Numbered from the stretch's first letter, positions 34,499 through 46,054 are shown. The stretch is 64,000 bases of DNA from Neurospora crassa OR74A (GCF_000182925.2 NC_026502.1:4030001-4094000), one strand, 5' to 3'. Translations and numbers: made by a program. The notes: a model not told the origin generated them from the sequence alone.

Positions 34499-34911
34499 GG
34501 ACCTAGGGCGGGACGGAGTTTTAGTTTTGTATGGTACTTGATGAAATGAGTGGTTTTGGTTCTTTGATGTTGAATTTGGTGTTTAGGCGAGAGGAAGAGA
34601 GAAGGACTGTTCGTTGTCTCAAGAACGTGGGCTTGTACCCCGCTCGTCTCCGATCTCAACGAAGGGAACTTCGCGTTGTTCCATTACGATTTACTTACAG
34701 TCAACCACTAAAAAAAGGTTTATAGTTTCGCGCGTTTGCAATCGCGTCAACAATTGACATCATCCCAAGGTAGCCACGCGCTTATCATGGAGCATAGGCA
34801 GATTGGAACTTTATCTTATCAGGCCTCGTCGCCAACGGTAGCCATCACGGTTCTCTTCGGTTTCTGTCACCAACAATTAGGTACTTTGATTCACGCGACA
34901 TTATACATTCA
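34499..34911. other. intergenic, convergent 3' ends
   Basis: Shared 3' region of the fusion gene (plus) and the first CFEM gene (minus). No other gene seen. Confidence 0.6.
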
Positions 34912-35478
34912 TTACCTACAAGTACCTACGATACTCGAAACCGCCATCACCCAGTCCAATGCTCTCCATCGGCGTTGCTTTCTCCGATATTTCTTCCCTC
35001 CCACTTTACCACAGATTATACCACGAGCATTAACCTCACAACAAAACTGCTGAAACGCAGGGAGGGCAATGGCTGCACCGATTTTAAACCACCATCATTA
35101 GTACCTAGGTATCATCCAAATCTTATATGCAAACTTTCCGGAGAAGAATGAATCAAAAGAAGTAGTAGGTAGGTAGAGGTACGCACTATTAGCAACATCC
35201 TCCCCACACGATGCCACCACACAGGCAGTGCCAGCTTGGATAATGGCCGCAAAGTTGCCCGGCGTGCACCAGCACTTGTAGTCGGGAGGGATGGTCGCAC
35301 AGGGGGTGGATGCGTCGGCGGAGCCGACTATGCAGGGAACGGCGCACGCGGGGACCTGGGAGAAGTCGGGGACTTTCGGTTTGCAGACGGGACCATGGTG
35401 ATCATCACTGGAGTCGCTGGAGTCGAGGGCGCCGACGAGGCTGGTGGCGAGGGCGATCGTGATAGGGAGGAATTGCAT
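34912..35478 (-). CDS. Secreted CFEM-domain protein (copy 1)
   Basis: Two exons on the minus strand, 35478-35187 and 35072-34912, give 150 aa. A signal peptide (MQFLPITIALATSLVGA) is followed by one CFEM domain: VPACAVPC, STPC, PDYKCWC, ACVVASC and, from exon 2, LPAFQQFC. The splice supplies the eighth CFEM cysteine, which is missing if exon 1 is read through to its own stop. The Asp in PDYKCWC is at the position that binds heme iron in Candida Csa2. A short DSSDSSDDHHG stretch precedes the domain. The C-terminal 40 residues after the domain are basic and may be shorter if a further splice exists. No GPI signal is clear. Tandem paralogue of the next gene. Likely extracellular heme or iron binding, by family. 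Confidence 0.8.
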
Positions 35479-36011
35479 TTTGGAAGTGGTACGGGACTTT
35501 ATGGGATAAGATGGTGGTGGTGGTGGTGGTGGTTGTTAGGTAGGAAAGGTAGTTGATAGGTGGATAGGAGGAACAGTCAAGTCGAGGTGAGTGACTCAGT
35601 GCGGGATGCCCCCAAAAGAAGGTCCATTTATATCATTTCCTTGTTATTACCTTATGCTCGCAGCACATGGCTTGGCTTCTCAAATTCTTGGATATGAGAG
35701 AGACAAAGCAGGATGTTGCGCCCTTTTGGATTCCCGGTTTGAATAAGATGGGGTGCCTGCATCGATGTGCATTGTGCCAGTGAGGAGTGTCTGGGCAAGA
35801 TGTCACGAGTTTCAAGATTCGTGCTTGAAGTGATGGACCAGACGTATCATGTACCCCGGATTTTGATTAATCATCTTATACAGGATGTCGGTTGGTCTGC
35901 TAAATACCTAGGTAGTAATTTCCAACTTGATAGCAAGTATCCCCACCAAATCCGATGCTTGGTCGTTTGCGTATGTTATGTTGGTCAACCTTGTTTCCCT
36001 CGATACATAGT
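35479..36011. other. promoter of CFEM copy 1
   Basis: Contains a GTG/GGT triplet run (35513-35533). Region 35690-35850 resembles the matching part upstream of CFEM copy 2 (36510-36740); shared words are AGCAGGAT and ACGAGTTT. So the duplication took in the promoter. Confidence 0.55.
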
Positions 36012-36442
36012 TTAGGAAGCATTCACCTCCTCACAGAACGTCTCGACAGCAGGGAGGACTTCGTCTGTTTCACCCCGGCAATCCCGTCTCGTCGTCAGCA
36101 TTTGCTTCTTTTTTTTTTCTTTTCTTTTTTTTTTTTTTTCTTTCCTCCTGACAACAAAAACGCAAGATAAATAGGTACTTACAAACGGCGAAACAGGGGA
36201 GAGAAGTACGTACTAACAGCAACATCCGTCCCACAGTTTGCCACAACGCACGCTGTCCCGGCTTGCACAATGGCGGGCTCGTTCTCTGCCGTGCACCAGC
36301 ATTTGTAGTCGGACAGCGAGCAGGTGGTGGCGGAGGAGACGGCGTCGACGATGCACGGTTGAGCGCACGCGGGGATTTCGGAGAGGTCTTGGGCGGCGAC
36401 GAGGCCGGCGGCGAGGGTAAGGAGGGTGAGGAGGGACTTCAT
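36012..36442 (-). CDS. Secreted CFEM-domain protein (copy 2)
   Basis: Two exons on the minus strand, 36442-36214 and 36064-36012, joined over a 149-nt A-rich intron to 93 aa. A signal peptide (MKSLLTLLTLAAGLVAA) leads directly into a minimal CFEM domain with exactly eight cysteines: IPACAQPC, TTC, SDYKCWC, ACVVANC and LPAVETFC. The protein ends EEVNAS with no anchor, so it should be freely secreted. Exon 2 adds only 17 residues but holds the eighth cysteine. The Asp of SDYKCWC is the expected heme-iron ligand. Same exon structure and phase as copy 1. The 5' flank has one near match to an iron-GATA site (ATCTGATAG at 36923-36931). Confidence 0.85.
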
Positions 36443-37835
36443 TCTGGACTTGGATTCGATGGTTGTGGATGTGGTGAAGAAGAGTTTGTGGGCGAGGGTG
36501 TGTGGACGACTCAGCGATTGGTACTTGAAAATAGGGAGACAGAAGCAGGATATTGTGTCCTCTTAACTTTTTCTTCCTGGAAGTTTGCCCGGTTCCTACA
36601 TCGTTTGCGTTGTCCGGGGTGGTATTATGTCCAAGGCCTGAGCCATGCTAAGAACTTGCCTTCGTGATGTAGAGTGGGGAGAGTCAGGGGAAGTCATTAC
36701 GAGTTTGAGGGTTCGCGATTGATGTGATGGATACGAGGGAGTGTCCGTGGGAGATTATACGAAGGCGTGCTTCAGTTCAAAGCGCCTTTTCCACGTACCC
36801 CGTTCAAGTGCTGACCAATGGGACCTTTCCTCTTACAAAATCTTGGTCTGCTTTTCAAAACGTCAATATCCTCACAAGGGCCCGACGCAAGGAAAAAGGA
36901 ACAAATTCACGGTTGAGGACGCATCTGATAGAAAAAAAAAAAAAAAAGAAAAAAAAAGAAAAAAAGCTCAGCTCCACAAGGTCGGGATCGAACTCACAGC
37001 TAAGGAGGATACGACCGACCAAATGGCTAACTACGAGAATACCACGTATTTTCTGAGGTCTATGCTTTGGTTCTTATATGGTCCCAGTAGGTTATGCCGC
37101 TGGAAGGTTGGGGTGACCGACATCAAAGCCGAAAACAAACTTTGGGGGTGCACGACTTTCCGGTCCCAACTCTTATACCTGTTGGCATGACTCGTTCGTA
37201 TTCGAACATGTACGTTTCTTGCCTGTGATGTCTAACTTTGAGATGACCATCAAAGCGGGAAGTTGCCATGGCATTGCGTTGTTGACAAACGCCGCACCCG
37301 CCAACGTTGTTTTGTTTCTGGGGTTGCTCCGCCGACCAGCCGTTTGCTATCACAGGGTCTCTTCTCCGGCTCCAAGGCAATACTCGAGGGAAAAACGAAC
37401 ATGTGACCATTGAAAAAATAGGAAAATAGAGGATAATAAGTTTCGCGGAGAGGTGTCCAGAAGATCAAGGCAAGAGCAGGATTCCAATGGAAGTGCAAGA
37501 AGTGAACGGAAGTGACGGGTTGATGTACCCCGCTGCTCGTCGCCCACCGCGGACTGGCACTTGCATCAAACCACCAAAGACAGCGAGCGGGATTGAAAGA
37601 AACGAAACTTTGATCAAGACTAAGATTACGAAATCGGCTAATAGGTAAGGTAGGTAGGTACTAGTAGTAGTACTAGGGGATATGGTATCATGACTCAAAA
37701 CCCGTAACAACAATACGCATCACATCAATAACTTCCATCTTTTTCTCTTCCACCCACCACCTCATCTCTCCTTCAACAGCCATCATCGTCACCCACCCCA
37801 ATCTCCACCATGCTTCAACACCAGGGCAACAACAC
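36443..37835. other. intergenic between CFEM copy 2 and ABC transporter
   Basis: Holds the CFEM copy 2 promoter, A-rich tracts (36931-36965) and a tRNA-like remnant. Right of 37600 is the 3' flank of the ABC gene, with TAGGTA words at 37650-37662. Confidence 0.55.
36966..37045 (-). pseudogene. tRNA-like remnant (B box, A-box-like, T-rich end)
   Basis: Read on the minus strand, GAGTTCGATCC (36985-36995) matches a pol III B box. About 30 bases upstream is an A-box-like TAGCCATTTGG, and a loop with CTCCTTA sits between them. Downstream in the same direction are runs of T such as end pol III transcripts. The T stem pairs in only 3 of 5 positions and no acceptor stem forms, so this is not a working tRNA. 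Confidence 0.25.
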
Positions 37836-40800
37836 TCACTGCAACATCTGCTGCATGGCATTCACCCGATAGCTCTCCCTCCTCGCCATCAACTCACTAT
37901 GCGTCCCCCTATCTACAACCTTGCCGCCCTCCACCACAAAAATCACATCCGCCTTCTGCACCGTATGCAATCTATGCGTGATCGCCAACACGGTCGTATC
38001 CCTCGCCACCTTCTCCAACCCCTCCTGCAACGCCGCCTCACTAGCGGCATCCAGAGCACTGGTACTCTCATCCAACAACAACAGTCTCGGCTTCCTGACC
38101 AGCGCTCTCGCAATCGCCAGCCTTTGCCTCTGTCCACCACTCAACCTGGACGCCGAAGCGCCACATTCCGTCTCGTACCCCTCCGGCAACGAAGCGATGA
38201 CGTCGTGGATGGAAGCAAGACGGCACGCTTCTTCAATTTCGGCGTCCGAAGCCTCGTGTCCCGGTCGCGCGCCGAGTCCGACGTTGAATTTGACGGAACC
38301 GTCGAAGAGGGCGGGTTCTTGCGGGACGAGTGCAATGGAGTCGCGGAAGGTGTTGGATGATTGAGTAGAGGAGATGTCAACACCGTCGATGGTGATGGAT
38401 CCCGAAGTAGGGGAGTAGAGGCGTTGGACGAGGTTCATGATGGTGGATTTGCCGGCTCCTGAAGGGCCGACGAGTCCGACGAATTGGCCGGGTTGGATGG
38501 TGAAGGAGACGGAGTCGAGGACGGGGTGATCCGGGCGAGAGGGGTAGGCGAAGGAGACGTCGGAGAAGGTGATTTGTACGCCGGACTTCTTTTGGGGGGA
38601 GAGGCGGGAGGCGGAGGATTCGCCAGTGGCTTCGGGGTCGGTAGTCTTTGAAGCGGGGGAAGAGGAGTCGTGCACGTGGTCGTTGGAGCCTAGGCCGATG
38701 ACGCCCAGAATGCGGGAGATGGCGAGACGGGCACGAGAGAACTCGGGCGCCAAAGAAAACATTTGGCCCCAGAGCTGTGCGGAGACCAACATGGCGACCA
38801 ACACGATGAAGAAGTCCCGCTGCGAGTACTCGCCGTGCATAATACGCTGCGAACCCCACCAGTAGGCAAAAGCGTAGACGAGGAAGGAGATCGAGTTGGC
38901 GAGCGCCAGCCAGATGTTGGTAAAGGCAGCCGCCTTGACCATTTCGTCGCGGTTGTTCTTGAGCAGGCGCTGGTAGGAGCCGAGCACCTCGTGCTCGAGC
39001 GAGAGGGCGGCCACGGTCTTGATGGTCTGCACGGCTTCGACGGCCACGGAGGTGGCTTTGTTGAAGGCCTCGGCGTGGCGCTCCTCGTAACGGGCAAGCA
39101 TGCGGAGCTGCATCAGGCCAGTGCCGAGGAGGATGGGCACGATGGAGAGGCAGACGATGGCGATCTTCCAGGCGAAGATGTGAGACAAGATGATGGCGGC
39201 GATGAAGTTAACGCAGATGGAGAAGACAGTGCCGATGGTGGAGCCAGAAAAGGCACCAACTGAAGCGCTGTCCTTGGTGATGATGGTCAACAGCGAGGAT
39301 GGGCTGCGGCCCTCGGACTGGTGCCACTGCACGCCCTGCTCCATTAGAGAGCGGAACGACAGCACGCGCATGGCGTAGAGGAGCTTCTCGGCGATGAGAG
39401 CGAAGCACGACCAGGCCGCAAAGTTGGCGAAGAACTCGATGCAGGCAAGCATAAAGAGGAAGCCACCGAAGAACTTGCCGTAGTAGAGAACCTTGTCCAT
39501 GCTGCCGCTGCAAGGGTTGAGAGAGCTGATGGTGAAGCCGAAGAGCACGCCGGAGCCGGAGAAGGTACCACCGACAATCACGGCCGCAAAGATGGCAATC
39601 ACGAGCCAGCCGAGACTGGGACGGAGGAAGCGGCCGAGGGAGCGTACAACGCTGCTCAGGGGACGGTTGGTGTCGAGGCCGGCAATCTCGTCTCCACTAG
39701 GAGCCGCGGCCTCGGCGACAGCGGGAGGAGGGGCAGGTGTCACAGCGACTTCAGGGGCAGAGGGCTTCTCGACAGAGGTTCCAGTAGCGGAAGAGGAAGA
39801 CTCGATGGACTCGCCAGAGACAGAAGAGCCGGCCTCGGCCTTGTGAGCAGTACCGAGAGTCTGGAGGTTGGCCATCTTGGCGAAAGCACCGTCCTCCTTG
39901 GCCATGAGCTCGTCGTAGGATCCTTCTTCGATGACCTTGCCGGCTTCCATGACGACGATCTTGTCGGCGTTGCGAATGGTGGACAGACGATGGGCGATAG
40001 AGATGACGGTTCTGCTCTTGGCAGCACGGTCGACGGCTTCCTGGATGCGGCGCTCAGAGGCAGAGTCCAAGGCGGAAGTGGCTTCATCAAGGAGAAGAAT
40101 CTTGGGATCACGGATCAAAGCTCTGGCGAGAGCGACACGCTGGCGTTGACCACCACTGACCATGGAACCAGAGGGACCAGCATAGGTGCCGTAGCCCTTC
40201 TCGAGACGTTCGATGAAACCAGCGGCGTCGGCCTCAGTGGCGGCGTGCTGGATGAGGTTGATGATCTCTTGGACGAGGGGACCGAAGGAGCTGACGATGG
40301 TGGGGTCGATGGAGTCCTTCCCCTTCTTGGCCAAGTCGGCCAGCTCGTGGCTGTGGAGGATGTCCTTGAGGCGCTGGTGTTCGGGTTTGGGAGAGTTGAT
40401 AAGGCCGAGAGCAATGTTTTCGAGGATAGACCGGTCGAGCAAGGAGGGTTCTTGTTGGACCAAGCTGATGAACGAGCGCAGGCTGCGAACATTGAGCTCC
40501 TTGAGATCGTAGCCGTCCATGGTGATTCTGCCAGAGTTGGGATCCTGGAGACGGCTGATCATGGCCGCCACCGTGGACTTGCCACTGCCACTAAGACCAA
40601 CAATAGCAGTGTGCTTGCCAGCAGGGAAGGTCAAGTCGACGTTCTTCAAGACCAGCTGATCAGGGCGGCTGGGGTAGGAGAAGGAGACATTCTCGAAGCG
40701 GATCTCGCCGCGAGTCTCAAAGGGAAGGACGACGCCCTTGTCGGAAGTGCCGTCGATAGGGGAAGGCTCGTCGATGTCCTTCATCAGTCTGTCGAAAGCA

Positions 40801-42139
40801 GCCTGCGCACCACCCAAAAGGGGCAGCAGGGGAGAAATGTTACCAAGGACGACGCAAGCATCGACCAAGATGAAGATGACGGTGTAGATCTGACCGATAG
40901 TCTCGCTGCCCTTGCCAGCCATGGCATCCGCCACCATGCGCGAACCCTCCCAGAAAGCCAGCGCATTACCGGCGTAGGCGATGAAGTAGAGCAGACCAGC
41001 CTGGACGGCAGCCGACATGCCTCTCTTGATACCAGCATCCCGAGCCGTAGCCATGTGATCAGCGAACTTGGCCTCCAGTCTGGGCGCGGCACCGAAAGCC
41101 TGGACCACAATGACGTTCTTGAGAGCCTCGGAAGCAATGGACGAAGCGCTGGCAATGGCGCCGGCGGCCTTGATCATGTACTTTTGGAAGTAAGCACCGC
41201 CCACCAGACCCATGGCGAGATAAGCCGGGATCATGGAAATCAAGATACCAGCCAACTTGGCCTGCTTGATAAAAGCCACGACGTAGGCAGTGATGAAGAA
41301 GCTGATACTAGCCAGCAACACGCCCACCTTCTCCGACGTACCAGCCTGCAGCGCCGCCATGTCGCCATGCAACCGGGTGCTAACCTCTCCACCCGCGGCA
41401 CGAGTGTCGAAGAAGGCGGGCGGCTGGCGCAGCAGGGCAGAGACATACTTGTTCCTGAGGCGGGCGGCGAGACGTTGGCTGATGAGACTCCACGAGAGAA
41501 CGTAAATGTAGATGAGGCAGAAGGCGGCAATGGCGATGTAGACAATGATGAGCACCTTGTCGTTGATGTCGTGCTCGTAGCGGAAGGGGTTGGTGTCGTG
41601 TTGCTCGACCGCGCACGTGGCGCCGTTCATGTCATCGACCAGTTGGCCGAAGACGATGCCCATGAGCGGGAAGGGCACGCCGGCTGCCAGGGCGGAGATG
41701 GTGCCGATGAGGAGGAGGAGGTAGTCGGTCCATGTTGGGTCGGCGGAGAAGAAGATGCGGACGTAGCCGAAGAGTTTCTTGGTGAGCTATGGTGGTGAGG
41801 ATGGGTGTTAGTATGTTATGTGTGAATAGGTTGTATGTCAAGTGGTGATGGGGTGGTGTTGACATTAACCCCTGAATGGGCATCAACAACAACATCAACA
41901 TCACCACCATATCGATAACCCAACCACTAGACCAGGTCATCACTATGGGCGTATCAATCGATATCGATATCACCATCGACATCACGATAAGATATCAAAG
42001 AGAAAATGGGTTGGGGTAATCTACTAACCGGTTCCTTTGGCGGTGCTGGTGGTGGTGGTGTAGCAACTGCCGTCTCAGCTACAGGTGTCTCAGGCGCTGC
42101 TGGCGGATTCTCAGCCAGGCCCTTTTCCTCAGCGGACAT
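37836..42139 (-). CDS. ABCB full transporter (MDR/Ste6 type; SitT-like, siderophore locus)
   Basis: Two exons on the minus strand, 42139-42029 and 41786-37836, give 1353 aa. The 242-nt intron (donor GTTAGT) follows a proline-rich 37-residue exon. Layout is TMD-NBD-TMD-NBD. NBD1 has Walker A GLSGSGKST (about 433), signature VSGGQRQRVALARAL (about 577) and Walker B ILLLDEATSALD (about 597). NBD2 has GPSGAGKST (about 1143), LSGGQRQRLAIARAL (about 1250) and LLLLDESTSALD (about 1270). Both ATP sites look complete. The linker is long, acidic and serine-rich. Family members export peptides, lipids or drugs at the plasma membrane or on vesicles. In other fungi an ABCB gene sits beside NPS6/SidD (for example SitT). 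Four iron-GATA sites lie within 1.2 kb upstream, which supports a role in siderophore traffic. Confidence 0.93.
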
Positions 42140-42793
42140 GGTGAAAAGGGATGGATGGTGGTTATATCCGCGCCCCTTTTTCGTCCTGCTGTTTTTGTTT
42201 ACCTACCCACTTTCCCTTGTTTGTTTTTTTGCTTTCACCTCATGCAGATGTTTGGAGATATTGGGAGCTGGAATGAACGGTAAAGTAAAAAGAGTTTTTG
42301 ATATTGCGAATGGGAAATCTAAGAGGGCCGGAACGTTCCGTGGATTGATGGATGGATGAGTGAAAGGGTTGGGTTGGGTTTGGTCTGGGTCTGGGTCTGG
42401 TTCTGGGTTCAAAGATCCGACATCGAAGAAGACAGATCAGATCAGATCAACAAGCCACACAGAACGAGAACCGACTGGCTGGCTGGATGGATGGAGCATG
42501 TCAACACTCTTTTCTTGTCTTCTTCTTCCTCAACGTTCAGTTCCATCCACTACAAAGTGTCATGGGGGAGTAGTAGTGGAAAATGACATTTTTTTTTTTT
42601 TGCCTTGTCCCCTTCTTCGTGTGTCCCGCCGTTTTCCCACACCTACCTGCCACCCACCCATCCCCCCCTTTCCGCCCGCCCACCGACTCGACTCCTCTAT
42701 CCTACTCGCTGCAGTGCCGGTGGATGCCCCCCCGATGGAGTTGCACCGTGTCACTACATAACGAAACCCGATGCCGGGGCTTGGCAAAGGCGG

Positions 42794-42802
42794 ATCTGAT
42801 AA
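42794..42802 (+). promoter_or_regulatory. SRE/SreA iron-GATA site ATCTGATAA
   Basis: Perfect ATCWGATAA preceded by G (full RATCWGATAA). It lies 655 bp upstream of the ABC transporter start. First of a direct pair sharing the 12-mer CGGATCTGATAA. Confidence 0.75.
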
Positions 42803-42816
42803 CCAAAACAGGCCGG

Positions 42817-42825
42817 ATCTGATAA
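42817..42825 (+). promoter_or_regulatory. SRE/SreA iron-GATA site ATCTGATAA
   Basis: Second site of the direct pair, 23 bp from the first (about two helix turns), preceded by G. Confidence 0.75.
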
Positions 42826-43193
42826 AAATTTTCCTCGCGTGCTGCCAACTCCACTTGGTCGGCGGGGCGGGATAGGGAGCCAATGATGCAAACAAACACC
42901 AGACACATTTTCTTCGTTGGCCCGGCAAGTCAAGAAAATGGAAACGGAAACGGCAGAGAAAAAAAAAAGACGCATGCCAATCTCAAACGTCTTGGCCACG
43001 TTGTGCTTCTTCCCCCTTTCCGCCCATTCAAGCAAGCAACACCCACCCGGCAGCTTTCACGGCCTTTTTTTTTTTGCTTGCGAGCTTGCAAGCTTTGTTC
43101 CTTGTCTGCGGTACCGTTTTCCAATTTCCAGTCCCTGACATTGCCTGGCAGGTGAATTTTTTTGGGGATGGAGAACTCATCCTGGTTGCTCAT

Positions 43194-43202
43194 TTATCAG
43201 AT
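43194..43202 (-). promoter_or_regulatory. SRE/SreA iron-GATA site
   Basis: TTATCAGAT on the plus strand, followed by C, so a full RATCWGATAA on the minus strand. Confidence 0.7.
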
Positions 43203-43304
43203 CTTTTTCCCGTTTCGTCCTTCGTCCTTCGTCCTTCGTTCATTTTTTTTTTGTCTCTCCTTGTGCATATATACACCCACCCCCTTGGGGTTTGTGTAAA
43301 GATC

Positions 43305-43313
43305 TTATCTGAT
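43305..43313 (-). promoter_or_regulatory. SRE/SreA iron-GATA site
   Basis: TTATCTGAT on the plus strand followed by C; a full RATCWGATAA on the minus strand, about 1.17 kb upstream of the ABC start. Confidence 0.7.
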
Positions 43314-43853
43314 CCGAGAGAGTTCACCTCAGCTATGTAGGTCTCGGCTCGGGTCTCACTGCATGGCCAAGGTTGTTTGTTGACCTCGGGCCGGGAGTTT
43401 GATGTAGTGTAGGTAGTTTTTGTTCACCGCACTCTTCCTTTGTGTGTGGCACCTCTTGAATTGCTTCCGCTTCTCACTCACTGCAATGAGTTCGCGAGCA
43501 AACGTTGAAAACTCCATGCCATGATCAGCTTCACTAGAAGAACTTGGACTTTCTACCTAGGTATCCATCACTTTATTCACGACAACCGAATCGCCCGTGT
43601 CAATGCTTCGTCTCTGGACGGTAACGACACCATCCCCAACTTCCAACCAAGTGAAGTTCACAAATTCCGTTTTCCAAATCCCAAATCCCACATTCCTCTT
43701 ACGTACAAGGCCGACAATGCGCTGCTGCAACCTTGCTGCATACGTACGTATGCATGGCGTTTTCTTTCTTCACAGTGCTTGCTATCATCACCTCACACTG
43801 AATCAAATGTCTGCACTCTACTCTTCCCTTCAGAGGCTCCGTCCGTCCTTGCA

Positions 43854-43872
43854 TTATCTGATGATCAGATAA
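43854..43872. promoter_or_regulatory. palindromic double SRE site
   Basis: Two perfect sites head to head, TTATCTGAT at 43854-43862 and ATCAGATAA at 43864-43872, separated by one G. Together they form a perfect 19-bp inverted repeat. Confidence 0.75.
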
Positions 43873-43988
43873 GAAAAATTTGCCTCTCCTCCCGCCCCTT
43901 GTTTCTTCTGGGCAAGGTGGTCCTGGTCCTGGTCTTGTCATGGTTGTGACTTTTGGAGAGGGTTGGGATGTTGGAGTAGGCGGGGCAA

Positions 43989-44009
43989 CCCCCCCCCCCC
44001 CCCCCCCCC
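43989..44009. repeat. C21 homopolymer
   Basis: Twenty-one consecutive C on the plus strand (G21 on the minus strand), with further GGGG/GGGAGGG runs close by. Length could be affected by sequencing. Confidence 0.85.
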
Positions 44010-44438
44010 TCCTTGGGGAGGGTGTTGGGATCGGAATTACGAACGGTTCGGTCGACGGCGATGGGAGTGATGCACGCGGCGTACGGAGGGTAGGCGAGGT
44101 GGGATATCGACTGGATGGTGAGGAGATGCTGAGACTTCAGTGAGAACTGGACAAGTTGACAAGTGCCAGTTGTTGACGACGACGACGGTTTCTACATTCA
44201 TTTACACGGCGTTGGGATCGAGACTGAGGCATGACGGCGGCTCTGGCCCTGGCGAAGTGCTATCGGGTTTGATGGCTGATGTCGCTCGATGCTGGGTCGT
44301 GTCTCGTTGGGACGCAAAAGTCTCAGCTCGCACAGCTGTAACAGGGTATTTATTGTATCCTTCATGTTTGACTCCTACACGCTCTCGACATCACATCGAC
44401 AGTTCTGGTGTATGCTTTCTTTCGTTCCGTGTCCATCC

Positions 44439-45184
44439 TTACAGGCCAGTTCTCGCCGGGGTCTTGATCATGAGCGGCACCTCAACATCTGTTTCCGTCC
44501 CCAACACCTCCTTGCTATGAACCACGCTCGCCTTCTCCTTCGGCACCCTCACAAAGCCCATCTTCTTGTACAACCCCTCCGCAGACGCCGACGACTCCAA
44601 GTAAATGGGCAGATTGCTATCATTGCTCAAGTTGACGAGCTGCTTGACAATCATGGCTCCCGCACCACGGCCCTGATGCTTGGGATCTACCGCAATGGCG
44701 TGGACATCTGTCATACCATATCCCATCAGTTCGGCTCGCCTTTCCAACACTCATTGTTTCCAGACCCAAGCAAGAACTTACAGATATACGCCCCACCACC
44801 CATGACCTTTTCCCTCGCCTCACAAAGCGGTGCCAGGATCTGATCCGCCCTCTCCCGCTGCTCGCCCGCCAGCCAGGGGATCCCAGGATAGGCCCGCTCC
44901 TCTTTTGTTGCCTTGGGGTTGATAAACACGTCACAGAGCGCCATGCCGACGATTTCGCCGGTGGCTACGTCGACGCACTTCCATGTGTACTGCGACTCGG
45001 CCTTGTGCAGCCATGCTAGCGTCCCTTCGGTGTGCGCCTTGCGGAACTCGTCGGAGGTGTAGCCGTCGGGAAATAGGATTTCGAGAATCTTGCGCCCGTC
45101 GGGGTCGGCGGTGAAGGCGGAAAAGTAGGTGTCGTAGAGGGGCTTGATGTCGGGGATGAGGGCGGGGAGGACGGCGAAGGGCAT
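44439..45184 (-). CDS. GNAT-family N-acetyltransferase
   Basis: Two exons on the minus strand, 45184-44782 and 44707-44439, give 223 aa. The fold is that of GCN5-related acetyltransferases, with acetyl-CoA loop DPKHQGRGAGAMIVKQL in exon 2, and YLESSASAEGLYKKMGF as the last helix-strand. The middle (ATGEIVGMALCDVFINP) is strand 4. The first 40 residues (LYDTYFSAFTADPDGRKILEILFP) match the wide fungal group of uncharacterised GNATs. It is shorter than the known siderophore acyltransferases SidF and SidL, so it is not one of these by length. It sits divergent from the siderophore synthetase across a 2.1-kb spacer with two SRE-type sites, so co-regulation is possible. Substrate unknown. Confidence 0.85.
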
Positions 45185-46054
45185 TTTGGATGGTACGGTC
45201 TGGTGATGCTGGTACTGATCTCGGTCGACTATCGGCTTGCAAGTATGATACGTCCGTCGGTATGGGTTCGTGATGTTGTGATCGAATTCAGTTTGGGCGT
45301 GATGAAGGTCTCAATAGAGGTACATATCACATGAAACTTAGTTCACTGGGGGAAATTGGCATATTCATCACGGCTAGAGATACACTACACTACAATCATC
45401 TTGGGATCGCCAACTGCGTCAATTCAGCCATGTTAGCCTTACCAGTCAACTACACAGCAGACGCTGACGCGCGTCGTCAGTTGCCAACAATGGATAGATT
45501 CAATGCATCTTCATGCGCGCTAGACTTGGAATCCGCATTCACAATGAGAAAACAACAGAGGCAATAGCGAAGATCAATGGTGGGTGGAGGATCTGGAAAT
45601 GGAACGAGTCAATGGCGTTGTTTGGATGGGACGCTGGCGCGAACGGTCCCCGCCTGTCCTCCGCTTTTCGGCGGCCCGCTTTTTGCTTTTTGGAGGATGT
45701 GGTGGTGGTGGTGGTAATGCATGCCGTGGTCCCGGTTCATGTTCGATGTGAGATGAGATCCAATACTGCACGGGTATGTACTCACTCGATCAACAAACAC
45801 ACTCAACCATACACTGAAACCACGACACACTCGACACATTCGTCATATGTACACAATGGAGAACAACAACAACAACATCCATCACAAAGGTCGATGGCGG
45901 TTCATCGCTGGGTGGAAATCGCCTACACGGAAGAATCCAAGGCCGAGAAGACGAACACGACTTGTCGAAAAAGAAAAAGAAGAAAAAACTGGCAAGCGGC
46001 CCCTGGAAAGAAGTACTGTAAAGTCAAGAATTCCCACTGTCCTGGCCATCAAAG

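Larger units (their letters stand above)
42140..44438. other. 2.3-kb intergenic region with six SRE-type sites
   Basis: The 5' flank of the ABC gene and 3' flank of the GNAT gene. It holds six perfect ATCWGATAA sites and a C21 homopolymer (43989-44009). Frames such as 43521-43949 have no domain. The space is much longer than a core promoter needs. Confidence 0.7.

Noticed and set aside
36923-36931. ATCTGATAG as a ninth iron-GATA site
   Set aside because: The last base departs from ATCWGATAA; counted only as a weak match before CFEM copy 2.
39843-41798. 651-codon open frame antisense to the ABC transporter
   Set aside because: Acidic, domain-free, and a shadow of a gene with intact Walker and signature motifs.
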